Positions 1 to 11,000 of a stretch of DNA of 64,000 bases are shown here, piece after piece. The notes below the pieces were generated by a model, which saw only the letters and a list, made by a program, of their open reading frames with translations, was not told where the DNA came from and made no database searches. Each line of letters begins with the position of its first letter. Positions within the stretch are counted from its first letter, which is position 1. Source of the DNA: Tribonema minus (taxonomy: Eukaryota > Sar > Xanthophyceae > Tribonematales > Tribonemataceae); assembly GCA_017506865.1 (NCBI GenBank), contig JAFCMP010000035.1, positions 1,054,001 to 1,118,000 of the forward strand, given 5' to 3'. The translations under genes were made by a program, and so were the position numbers.

Positions 1-660
1 GCCGTGTTTGATTCCTTGATATAGATCTGGAATATCCTGCATGGTGGAAGTGTCTGATGATGCACCTGCAGGTTTATTCACAACTGCTCAAATAGCGCAA
101 GCGCGCGCAGTGGCAAGACAGGAGTGTGTCACAATGCCAGACTGCACGTCTGGTGGAGGTTGCTGTAATAGCATCAAACAGGAAGACACACGTGCTGAAC
201 TACAATACTAGTAGATGCACCACCTGTTTTGAGCATCGTATTTTTGTCATGCCGCATTCTGCACACCTTTGTGCAAGCACGCATTGTTGAAATTGAACTC
301 TGGGCAGACAGGTCCGCGACATGATCTGACAATGTGAAGTGTCACATGTGGACTAGGTGTGGTAATGTGCATGTATGAGTGGGAGTGGAGGTGGGAGAAC
401 AAAATGATGATTTGCAGCGTAAGATGGTACTGTAAGTTCAGCGATGACTTTGTGTGAACCACTAGAAAAAAGAGTCGACAGTGTGCTCCCCACTGCTTGA
501 GATTTTTAGTCCCCGAACATTGCCATCAGGAGGCCCTTGTTCAAGACATGTGTTGAGGTATACGCAAGGCAAGCACAGTATACCGCACGCTGCCATGTTT
601 GAATTAAGGAGTGCTCACAGGCATGCTCCTCTGCAATCTTCCCATGTGCCTTGATGGCAG

Positions 661-3600
661 GCTGGAAAAGCTGCGGCCCGTGTTCAAGAAGGATGGCGTG
701 GTCACTGCTGGCAACAGGCAAGTTACTTCAACTTGTACTTTACATTGATGAGGTTGCAGGACTGCAAGTGGTTTGAGGCAGTGGAGTCAGAAAATCGTAG
801 CACCCCTTTCTGCAAACACCCTTCCTGTGCTACTTACGCACTTCTGACGCTGAACGCATCCCGTAAGCAGCGCCTGAAAGCAAATGTTGTACGTCGTTCT
901 GCACTCCAGATTTGTGTTGCTGTCCGCCATTGCAAAGGTAATTTACGATACAATGTTGTCGCAATTGGCAATCAAAGGGACACATGTGCCCTGGAGCAAC
1001 CTCCGACTCCTCCCTCAGGCAGGACAGATGGGCTTTTTGCGCGCTGCTTGACTACTCAATACTTCTGGTACCTGTCGCTGGCCGCCTTCGAAGACGCTGT
1101 GCAGGCTCGTGAAGCTGGCTTGGGGTCAGGGTCAGGGTTTAGTTGTTGCGTGTGTCTCATGCGGCAAACTTTACTTGCTTCTTCAGCGTCGTTGTCTGCA
1201 CACATCTCCGCTACAGCATTCATCGCCAGATTCAGTGCTGCACTGAATCTGCACTGCAGCTGAACGCTCATCAGCACTGATGTCCGCAATGGCGCTGGGT
1301 CAATGCTGGTGGCTAGCGCAGATGTCGTAAAGGGCTGATCACAGTTGAGATTCACTCGACCAGTCCTCATCTCAATAGTGGACATCACCTACGTTGCCGC
1401 TGCCCTGCAGCCAGATGCTGCTGATCCCCCAACGTCGGGGCGGCTTTGCTGCTGATGGCGAGTACAAACGCTGTCCATGACGCGCAGTTCAGAGCCGCTG
1501 GCACCCGCATCCTTCCCTGAGACATGCGCATGCATAGACACTTTCTAAATTTGATTACAGGATGTTGCCCTCTCAAGCTGCTGCCAGTAACTGATTTCGT
1601 GACCTACTGTAACGCACTCTATTCATGCTGCGCCGCACAATTGAACGTGCTTCAGCTCCGGCATCTGTGATGGCGCGGGCTCCCTGCTGGTGGCCAGCGA
1701 GGACGCCGTCAAGGACTTGAAGTTGGAGCCCCTCGCGCGCGTCGTTTCGTGGGGCATCGTCGGTTGCGACCCCAAGATCATGGGCATCGGTGAGAGCTCC
1801 CCCCCCGCAGTGATGATGATAGGGCAACAGCTGATGTATTGACGCCACACACACCACACATGGTGATTGATGGTTTAGGTAAAAAAGAATATGTACCTGG
1901 AGCGTCACCGATCCGGCATGGATAACTTCTGTGGTCAGCGCTGGGCGAACACCTGTGAAGCGATGACTGCATCCAGCCGCTGCTTCTGAACGGCATGGCG
2001 TGTGTGCCGTGTCACACGTGGCCTGAATACGTAGACCGGCTCAGAGAGGAAGCGGGTGCGGGGGCTGAGGGCTTGCAGCTGAGCTCATGACGCAGAGCAT
2101 TCAACTAACTTATGCAACTAACGCATGTGTCTGTGAACAATGTTGGTCGCGGAGTGCAGGCCCTGCCGGTGCTGTGCGCAAGGCACTGGAGGCAGCTGGT
2201 CTGACGCTCAAGGACATGGACCTCATTGAGGTCAACGAGGCGTTTGCCGCTCAGGTGACTACAAGCAAAAGCGGCAACAGCCGTGTATCTTTGGTTGAAA
2301 CATGAGTGTTTGGGTGCAGGTGCCTTTCACTGCTGTAGATGCCATCACTGGCTCTTTGCATAGTTTGAGAACTGTATTTGCTCTCTATGGTGGAAGTACT
2401 GACTTGACGTCCTCAACCTGACTGCAGTCAATATGAGCCGTCATGCTTTTGTGCATGCTTGCTCGTAAGCCGTGTAGTCATCGAGCGCAGCAGGAGTCAT
2501 GGTGAGAATGTGTACTTCAACTCTGAAAAATGATGCACACGCGCGCACGCGCAGTGCAGGCTCGTGTCACCAGCATGGTCACGGCGTGTCACCAGCGTGG
2601 TCATGACTTTAAAGCATCATCGGCAGAACTAGACAATTCTTGGCAAGGACTGATCCCCGCATAGAGCGGTCCCTCAAAGCTAGGATGGCCAGACGGCTTG
2701 TGAGCCTCATTTCACTGCTACCTAATCGACATGTCCAATCCATGCTTTGGTTGCTTGAGTCGCAATGCTCGCACAGCTTTGACGCGGCTCACACCTGGAT
2801 TGCTGGTATGCCTACGGTAGGGTGTATGGAGTGTTTGGATGCATGAAGTCTTGGCGTGAAAGACACGGCGTGAGAGACACGGTTGGTACCGCGTTGTCTA
2901 CAATTCCGCTGTTGTGTGTGGGCCCATTCCGGTCATGTTGGTGTGCAGGTCTCAGTCACGCTCATCCTCCTCTGCTGTTTGTGAGACTTGTTCGTGCCAT
3001 GCAAGCATCTGATCACTGCTTTGCTGTGCGCCTACTACGCCGTCCTGTGCCTCACCAGTACTTGGCGGTGGAGAAGGAGTTGGGGCTCGACAGGGACATC
3101 GTGAGCACCTGCGGTGAGTGCGTGATGAAAACTCATCTGCCCATAGCGCATTACCACACATGCTGTATACTGTATACCATGCCTACTGTATACTTGCGGA
3201 AGGAAATCTTTTTGAAGTACTGTACCAGTTGTCTGTGTCTCAGTATACAATCATTCTGGATACCCATACATTGAAGCAAGTACTTTCGATGTAGGTGAGA
3301 AAGTTACACCTCAAGGTACATGCATCCGCAAACTTCAAATCTGTGTGTCATTTTTCACTGTTGCTGATGACTGTTATCATAGGCTTGCATTGGGCGGCGC
3401 AGCGCCACGTCGCGCAGGGGGTGCCTCGCCAGAATATGCAATCTGTTGCAACACTGTTGGGCATGGTGGCATCTTCATGTATCGTTGCTTGCAGCAGCTT
3501 GCCCCCCACGCGCCATTCTCTTGTGAGATGCCATACTTGGCGCCCGGCAGCGCTCCCACAAGCATGTGTTTTGATGACCTCAAAACCGCTCTGTCATTCT

Positions 3601-4687
3601 GACAGCGCATTGACCATTGTGTCTTCCATTTTCGGATTGGCGCAGGTGGCGCCATTGCGCTGGGCCACCCCCTCGGCGCCAGCGGCAGCCGCATCCTTGC
3701 CCACCTCACGCACAAGCTCAGGCGCGAGAAGCTCAGGTCAGTTGCAAACTTGAACGCAACAGGGTTTAAATGAGGTTCGCAGTTCGGCTGGCTGGCATGA
3801 GAGGTCAATAATGGCTTGAAGTGCTCACGCGCGCATCATGCTCAAACATCGGTGCTTTCTGGAAGCGTCTCCTGAACTCCTTGCAGAGAAGACGATGTTG
3901 AGGCAAAAGGGCAGAAGAACCATTCTGAACAATGAGGGCTTGCACTAAATCTCACCCTGAGTGCAGTACCGAGACGAGAGAGGCCATTGTTACAGCGGTC
4001 AGGGGAGCGACATCACTTGGAAATCGGCGGTGCGCTCAAATAGTCATGCAGCGCTGCAGGCGGCCGGCCGCTTGTGCAAGCTATGCAGTCAGCGTGATGG
4101 GACCTTGACGACACATTTCAAAGTCCTGCACTTATCGTCTTGTGGCAGGCCGCTTGATCTAGTGTACATGTACCTGAAAAACTTCACGTCTGTAAACCTC
4201 CAGAAGCGCGAGGCACAAGTGCACGGCGGTTTGACAACGGCTTTGCACCTGGCGCTTCCCAGTTACGACATGAGCACACCTGTTGCGCTGACGCCGTTAT
4301 TCGATATGCGTCCACTACGTGCCTTTTTGGGTGCGGCAACCAGCCATTCAAAGTCACTGTAACTTGACTGTATTTTGGAATTCGCACCAAAAACAGTGGA
4401 CGATTCATAATCGTAGCTGTGCACTTCGCTTACATGTTGGCCACAGCGGCACGTGCACCAAAGCGCATTGTTCCCTCAACAGGTCCAACCCTTTGTCGAT
4501 TTACCATGCAAATTGCCAGTAATCTGCGCTGTGGTTAAAGTTTTTTGCCTCAATGTTTACTTACCATGTGTGCGGTGTTTGCCAACTATATGTGTCTTTG
4601 CGTGCACATTGCAGGTATGGCGTCGGCACCGCCTGCATCGGCGGCGGCCAGGGCATCGCCGTCATCCTGGAGAACACCTCCCTGTGA
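661..4687 (+). CDS. ACAA2-type 3-ketoacyl-CoA thiolase, 3' part (5' exons outside window)
   Basis: Six exons join in phase: about 661-717, 1656-1789, 2160-2254, 3059-3113, 3646-3736, 4615-4687 (stop TGA). They encode the last 168 residues of a thiolase. Visible motifs in order are [66 protein letters not shown] (catalytic His) and [15 protein letters not shown] (catalytic Cys). The first catalytic Cys would lie upstream of the window. The family cleaves 3-ketoacyl-CoA with CoA in beta-oxidation, or condenses two acetyl-CoA. Segments such as [12 protein letters not shown] fit mitochondrial ACAA2 better than peroxisomal KAT, and the C-terminus NTSL is not a PTS1 signal. The first intron has a GC donor (AACAG|GCAAGT at 718). 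The usual NVNGG before the His loop reads STCGG across the 3113/3646 junction. The start of the first exon is uncertain (621 or 661). Confidence 0.9.
1270..1500 (+). repeat. Two decayed echoes of the thiolase exon 1656-1789
   Basis: At 1270-1335 the sequence reads like [18 protein letters not shown] before a stop. At 1431-1500 it reads [19 protein letters not shown]. Both align with the functional [19 protein letters not shown] of the next exon but are diverged and lack intact flanks. They lie in the 938-nt intron before that exon, so they look like tandem copies left to decay. A further degraded copy of the preceding exon end (GCCCGTGTTCAAG..GGCAAGT) is visible at about 526-572. Confidence 0.6.
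2566..2608. repeat. 22-bp tandem repeat in thiolase intron
   Basis: The unit CGTGTCACCAGC(A/G)TGGTCA occurs twice back to back. No coding content is seen. It is one of many short tandem duplications in the introns of this window. Confidence 0.6.
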
Positions 4688-6331
4688 GCCCTGCTAAGCG
4701 CGTCTGAGAAACCTGCCTGTTGCTGGGCTCTCAGTGAACAACACACACTGATGACCCCCCCTGAGGACTCTTCCTGGCGAACTGGCAATGTGCGGTGCGG
4801 GGGCCTGCTGCTTCCAGTTTTTGTTTTTCTGAACGCCCCAATTTTGGGGAGAGCAAGCCTGTCAGAAGTCTTGGCCGGACATGGCAAAAGGGCGCGGCAA
4901 ATGTTGTTGCAACTTCCGAATGTGTTGGCACGGGAAAAAGGGAGGGATCCAGCGGGGAAGCTATGGGGAGCGGGGGCGGGGGGAGAGAGGGGGGGGTCAC
5001 ATTTTTGCCCAACTGACTGGGACTTGCATAGATTCATAGAGGGACAGCGAAGCACCAGATCGAATTGCACGTTGAGGGCTGGGGGATGCCCAATTTTGAT
5101 GGCACCAAATGAGGGGTGCGGGTAGAGATTCATAGAGAACTCGCGTATGAGAACGCTTCAGGGCTTTTGTTGTGTCACCACATGCTTGCTGCATGCTGCG
5201 CGTGTGTTGTCGCTGGTGCAGAAGGTACTTGCACATGGCGTTCTCAATGCATGCGCTGCAACCAGGGGCATGGCCCTCTTTGACCCACTTTGCAGTTCTG
5301 TCTTCACTTCAAGTTGACGCACCTCGTGCTGGCGGTGAGTCCTGACGATGCGCTGATGCACTTCCAGTTGGATGTGACCACAACTGTACTTCTACACGTG
5401 TCGAATTTGTCGCCGTCCACGCTTCACACACCGCCTTCAGGTTTACTTCAAGAAATTATTTCTACCATAACCTTAACCTACAAATTAGACAATGGTCAAC
5501 TTGATGACATGCATTATGCCTGCCTACCCAACGAAGGTGTTGGCAATGCACAGATCCTCGTGCATGGGAGTGTACGACGGTGCTGAAGGAAGACTGTCTT
5601 TTCATTGAAAGTTGCACTCAAACGAACAGGCTGATGTGCCAACGTACACGCTGAGCACATCGAAGCCCAGCATAAGTCTTGCTGACATGTCAGCATGCTT
5701 TGCCATCAATAGTCGTGTAACATGTGACTGCAGCATTGACGGACACGACGCATTCACCACACAGAGCAGGTGGTGCATCGCACTGACATGCTTTCTGTGC
5801 GTGGAATCTCCAGCGCACAACGGCAGAGCAGGCAAATGCGCTCAAGACAATGTGTTCCACGCAGCAGACAAATGTCATGCATCAGCGCGCAGCACACAGC
5901 AGGGCAAGCACTAAGAAAGGTGTCGCGAATTGCACTGACCGATTGTGAAAGCGGCGCAGCACCTGTATTAGAACAGCCGACAAACGCTGGGGCGTACCGC
6001 GGCGACGCTGCAAGGCGCAACTTCAACTCCTTCGCGCGTTGCACCGCACCATAACCGCACCTGCCCACGCATCTGTGGCAAGGGCAAGTGGACCCACGGA
6101 CCCACAGCTGGCTGGGCTGTGGCGGGGTCTCATCCTAGGGGGGGGCTCGAGGCAAGAGAGGGCGAGCCCCCCCATAGGATCAGTTAGGTACAGAGAAGTC
6201 AGGTGTGCTGTAACTCATGGTCTCAAGCACACCAAACTTCTAGAGTGTGATTGTGGGGACTTCGGCCAACGCCGCAAGACGCCCAAAAAGCCAACGAGAA
6301 ACGCGCGTATTTACACATGCGCCCCCGCGCC
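4688..6331. other. Intergenic region between convergent genes
   Basis: No gene is recognised. It lies between the 3' end of the thiolase gene (+) and the 3' end of the minus-strand glycine-zipper gene, so it should hold both 3' UTRs. The only structured element I see is the inverted repeat at 6132-6180. Open frames here show no family motif, and splice-joined alternatives were not convincing. Confidence 0.5.
6132..6180. repeat. G/C-rich 18-bp inverted repeat (hairpin)
   Basis: Arms at 6132-6149 (ATCCTAGGGGGGGGCTCG) and 6163-6180 (CGAGCCCCCCCATAGGAT) pair at 17 of 18 positions around a 13-nt loop. It sits 150 bp beyond the stop codon of the minus-strand gene. It could fold in the 3' UTR or readthrough transcript, or be a small foldback element. 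No target duplication is obvious. Confidence 0.7.
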
Positions 6332-8054
6332 TTAGTCGCTGGGGGATGCGGAGCGGGGCTCGCGACCCCCCTCCTCCGCCCCCTCGCCCTTGGGGGAAAG
6401 GGAGCGCGTCGCGCTGCGGCCACGGCCCTGGGGCTTCTCTGCGCTCTTGTCAGTGCGGCCGGCGCCGAAGAAGAAGCGGCAGACGACGCCGGTGATGGCG
6501 CCGACGCCGCCGACCACAGCGCCTGTGGTGTTCACGACAGCGCCCACCGTGTCGCCAGCGATGGCGCCGGCGGTGTTGACGATGGCGCCCGTTGTGTTGC
6601 AGACAATGGAGCCGGCGGTCTGCTGCGCGGCGCAGATGACAGCGCCGGTGAGGCCGACAACCGCGCCAACCGCATCCTGGACCAGACTTGACTGGCGCCG
6701 ATGGTGCTGCTTGGGGGAGGGAAGGGGCTGCGGCGCAGCAGCGGCGGCGGCGGTGGTGGCGGCGGCGGCGATGGCGGCGGCAGCGCGGCGTGCGCAGTAC
6801 TCCGCGTACTTTTCCCGCAGTTGCTGCGACTGGAAGTACTTGAGGCGAAACTGCGTAGGTAGGTATGCAAGACAAGCAAGAGAGGCATATGAGAGGTGTG
6901 CACGTGTGACAGTTGTTGGAATATGAGATGGTCCAATACTTAGTGCATACCCTAGTGGTAGGGCACGGTCCAGTTCTAAGGGTTTATCCAGTAAGTTCTA
7001 GCAAGTTCTTGAAGGTTCTGGTGCCCCTACGGAACGGAAGGTTCCCGCTGGCCCTTGTTTTGTGTCAGCGATAATATCACTTCTTCTTCTCCCAGCTCGA
7101 GGCGCCTGCGGGCGGCCTGCGGCCAGGGCATGGCTGCTCTCCTCTCTCTCTGCGCACCCCCGGTTTTCCAATACAGTGATTCACAGAGACTCTACCAGGC
7201 AGTTGGGCACGCTATCAAGTCATTCACGTCGCTGCACACAGCACCACAGATGTATACTGCTATCACGGCATCATGTATGCAGAAGGTCGTGCGTCTGAGT
7301 GCACTGACGCGTGACAGTGCTCACCTGACCGATTGTGCCGGTCACATTGCCGCTCTGATCCATGAGCAGCACAGCAACTGGGGCCGGTGCGCAGGTGTCA
7401 TCCCCGGGCAGCTCGGCAAAGGATGCCACAGTCGCCGCCACACGCTCGCACTTGTTTGTGTCGCGCATGATGGGGGGAGGCATAGCAGCGTCGCCGGGCA
7501 GCTCGTTAAAGAGCGCGACGCTCACACTGTATGCCCTTGCGAATGGAGAGCGGCGCCTGTTGCGGCGGTCACGCAGCACCTCCTCCATGATCCACCTTTG
7601 CAGCGTGTCGCGGGCCTCTGCGGGAAGACAGACACAGAGGTTTGACATGTTGGTACATGGCGATTTACAGTGGTTTACGTGCATAAAGGTCACTTGCACA
7701 CCTGCTTGAATGCATGTGGTCGCAGAGACCGTAGCCCCCAGTTGTGCAGTGCAGTGATGCTTCAGCAGTCAGCATGCAGCTGGAGCCTAATGCAGCTGGT
7801 GAAAGCCAAACCTGAGGGAGGCACGTACGAGTTTCTGTGCATGGCATTTCGTCCTCAAGCGAGCGTGCGGGTCGAAGGTACAGTGACTACATCAGCACGT
7901 GGAGCTTTGACTTACCGCTCAGGTGCTCCTCCGCTTGGGCGAGCATCCACAGCAGGTGCAGGCGCGCATCCCCGATGGCATCGACGAGGCGCTGATAGAT
8001 TTGGCCGACGAGCTTGGCGAGCTGGTCGATCACGTTCTCAACAAAGTCGCTCAT
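6332..8054 (-). CDS. Unrecognised 316-aa protein with glycine-zipper repeats (three exons)
   Basis: Exons 8054-7916, 7617-7325 and 6850-6332 join with matching phases (1, then 0) through clean sites: AGCG|GTAAGT, CCCGCAG|AG, CAG|GTGAGC and ACGCAG|TTT. The ATG at 8054 opens MSDFVENVIDQLAKLVGQIY, an amphipathic helical start. Exon 2 encodes a basic stretch and an internal duplication (ALFNELPGDAAMPP and ASFAELPGDDTCAP). Exon 3 begins with a charged helix (YFQSQQLREKYAEYC) and an Ala-rich run. About eight tandem 7-8-residue units of the type T-x-G-A-[IV]-[VA]-N follow, for example TTGAIVN, TVGAVVN, TTGAVVG and GVGAITG. The tail is basic then acidic and ends SASPSD. The repeat is a typical glycine zipper that could insert in or lie on a membrane; that role is inference. 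I recognise no family. The gene is convergent with thiolase and divergent from SMC1. Confidence 0.8.
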
Positions 8055-10988
8055 GATTGCTATCTGCGCGGACAGCAGCAGGGCAGCAAGAAGAGGCGGC
8101 GTCAGCGCGATCGCGGCTGTGGTAGCAATGCAAAGCTGACATCGTCCTGGCAAATTGCAGCCGTTGCCAGCAAGGCCTGTCCTGCCTGGAGGCTCTAGTG
8201 GCTCTTGACGATGCTCACGTGCTGCTGTACATCGCATTACGCCAGAGGCGCACTTGCTAGCGCAGGCAAGGCTGCCTTTCATCACCAGTAGGGTGTGCAC
8301 CTGTGACAAGACGATGATCAAGTGTTCCTACTCAGGCATTGCAGCGATATATCACTGCAAGCCGACCACGAAGAGCGTGCTCGTGAGCGCCGTCTGATTC
8401 TGTCCAAGGCGGTGCGTACCTGCCGATGTCATCCCTGTCGTCACTGCTCGTTGCCCGATGTGGTGGCAGCGGTGTTGGTGATTGCTGGCGGCGGTGTATG
8501 AGCAGGAGTGAGGTGGTGCACGTAAGTCCTGTCGTGAGAGCCTTGCCGAGAGCTTGCTCTGGCCCCCGCCGCGAAAGGCCAATTGCTCAAAAACGGTTAC
8601 AAAAAAACGGTTGTTGATAGGTGTCATTGCCAGCAGTTTTCACACACGCAAGCAAGCAACGAAAGCGTTGATCCTTCTCTAAGTAGAAACAGGATTAATG
8701 CATGGCGCGAACACCTCAATAGTGTCTCCATGCGCTTTGCCGATCACTTCACTGTCTGTACTTTTATTATATTCCACTTGTGGCTGTGGAAATGCCATGT
8801 TGTAGGTGTGTCGCCTTGTTCTCACTCTTGGATGTAGCATGCAAAGCTTGCACGCCACACCCCGCCCCCCACATCACCCCCAACAAGGCACCCGCAAGCG
8901 ACTGTCCCCCACATACTAGCAGGGATACCAAACAAAGCTACAAGACTCTCCCCCCACAGACAGACCCGTCTTAGGGTCACCCAGCTCCACGCAGACTCCA
9001 TCTCAAAGTTTTCATGCAGGCCAAGGTCACCATAACTGTCTGTACTTTTATTAATTTCGGTTCGCAAGGGGTGCGAAAAGCCCTCTCTGTACTACAGCAG
9101 TGCCTGCTGCGACTGCTTGGTTGGCGTAAAAGGCTTAGGGTAATAGAGTCATTGTTGTGCGGTGCCCTGGATCAGAAAGAGAAGATTTGCACGGCGAACT
9201 TCAATGTGCAACTTAGATACCTATGTACGCACCAATGTGCACGCAAAATCTCATGTCTCATGAAAGACAAGAAGACTTGAAGCTCTGAAACACACTCATC
9301 GTTGAGTGGTGCTCTGAAGACGTGCTTCTCGGCACAACTTCAAATGCAACTTCATTCATGAGGAGTCACATACGTGCCGTATGTACACATTTGCTTTTGG
9401 CGCGAAGGAAAAACTCAGAAAGAAAAACACATAGCTAGGAGCAGGAGCAGCGAGAGCACGGGACGCGGCGGGAGGGCAAGTTATTGAACGAAAAGCAGCA
9501 GCTTTCTCAAGTACAAGCAGCGGCCGGTGTGCTGGACGGGCAAGCTCAGCACAAACCGATCATCGTCCTGTTTTTGAATCGCAGCCTGCTAGCTTCGGAG
9601 CCATGGAGAGCGTGAATGGAGATGAAGAAAGGTGAGTGTCGTAGTCGAAATTGAATGGCAACAGCAGCAGCATGTGCGCGCAGCAGGCCCGCAAGCTGCC
9701 AGTACACCTTGTGGTGAAAGCTGAAATTGGTCCTCTGCTGACTGAAGATCTAGCGTGCATGTCGTAGCGACAACTGCAGTGTGGTGCCAACAAGGCAGCA
9801 CCACCCTGCTGTGCCATAAAAATCACAAAGCGTCACTAGGCTCTGGATCATGATTGGCGCGCGGCGTTCTGGTAAAGTTGTTCCGTCTTCACCTGAAGGC
9901 TCAGGTCAGCACGGCTGATTCCACACATAGCAACACGGCGTCTATGCTCTTAAATTGAAAGAAGTTAGACTGGAAAGCTTTTGATTCCACCCTGTGTGCG
10001 CACGTTCTGCAGGGGTTAGTGCTGATGAACGGGCGCTTGTTGAACCATGAGAAGAATTCACGAACGTAATCAGCAGGTCCTTGACAGAATTAATCTATTT
10101 ATCGTGGACCAGATGACCAACCATGCTGCTTTCGTATTCATTGCGTCCTAAGAGCAAAGTTTCTCACTCAAAACAATTAATTTCAGTGTTTGATGCTGGT
10201 GATGGCTTGTGATGGCACGTTGGCCGCTGAACACCTGCTGGTCGCAGCAAACATCTGACTGCTACACCAGGGAGACCTAAAATCGGCGGCAGAGTATATG
10301 ATCAAGCGGTGGTGTGCTGCAAGCACCCGCAGGCCGATGTCCAAGTTGGCGTTGTGCGCATGCAGTGCTGTTTCTGTGGCGCGCACTCACAATTCACATG
10401 AATGAATGTGCATAGCCCCAGCAGCAGCAGCGGAAGCGGCCTATGCATGCATACCCTGCTCTGGACATTGACACCGAAACCGTGGTCAAGTGAGGGTGCT
10501 GAGTAGTTATTCCTATGGATGCTTGCAGGTGCAGCAGGTACATCTATCATGTCGCTGCAACTGCGAAAGTGGTGCAGCGATGCCACCTGGCCAAGAGCCA
10601 ATCTGGCCTTTGTGGCTGCACACACGAATCATACAAAAACACACTTTCACAAGTACTTGAGTCTGCTGGAATTCTTGTCTTTCATCAAGGAAGCACCTAC
10701 ATATATTTATGAAGTGATGTGTTGCGCAGACCCACTTGATTTGTGGATGCTGCTTGAAACTCCCACTGACACAAAGGCATGTAAAAATGAAAATCCAGTT
10801 CTGGAGCCCCCTATGCGACTTGTTCTCATGCAAGCCGCTACTCAGTGCTCTGTACAATTACAGAATGGCACGCGTGCAAGGGTGGGGGTTCAGGGTGAGT
10901 GCTGAAAAGCACATCCTCAACGAAAGCGTTCCTGTGTGTTTTGATTCAAATCTGGGCTGATGAGTTTGCCAACGTATTGCCTTCTTCC
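8055..10988. other. Intergenic region between divergent genes
   Basis: It lies between the start of the minus-strand glycine-zipper gene and SMC1, so both promoters should be here. I see no clear core promoter. An isolated ATG at 9602 opens MESVNGDEER and runs into a good donor (AAAG|GTGAGT at 9631). It could be a short first exon or upstream ORF, but I found no partner exon. The phrase ACTGTCTGTACTTTTATTA occurs twice (about 8750 and 9035), a short direct repeat. Confidence 0.4.
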
Positions 10989-11000
10989 ATGAGCAGAGGA

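Noticed and set aside
4751..5125. 124-codon open frame downstream of the thiolase
   Set aside because: Compositional frame in a G-rich stretch with overlapping antisense frames; no recognisable motif.
6251..6926. Overlapping plus-strand open frames of 146 and 178 codons
   Set aside because: They are antisense shadows of exon 3 of the minus-strand gene, whose GNC-repeat codons keep all frames open. They have low-complexity products and no splice partners.
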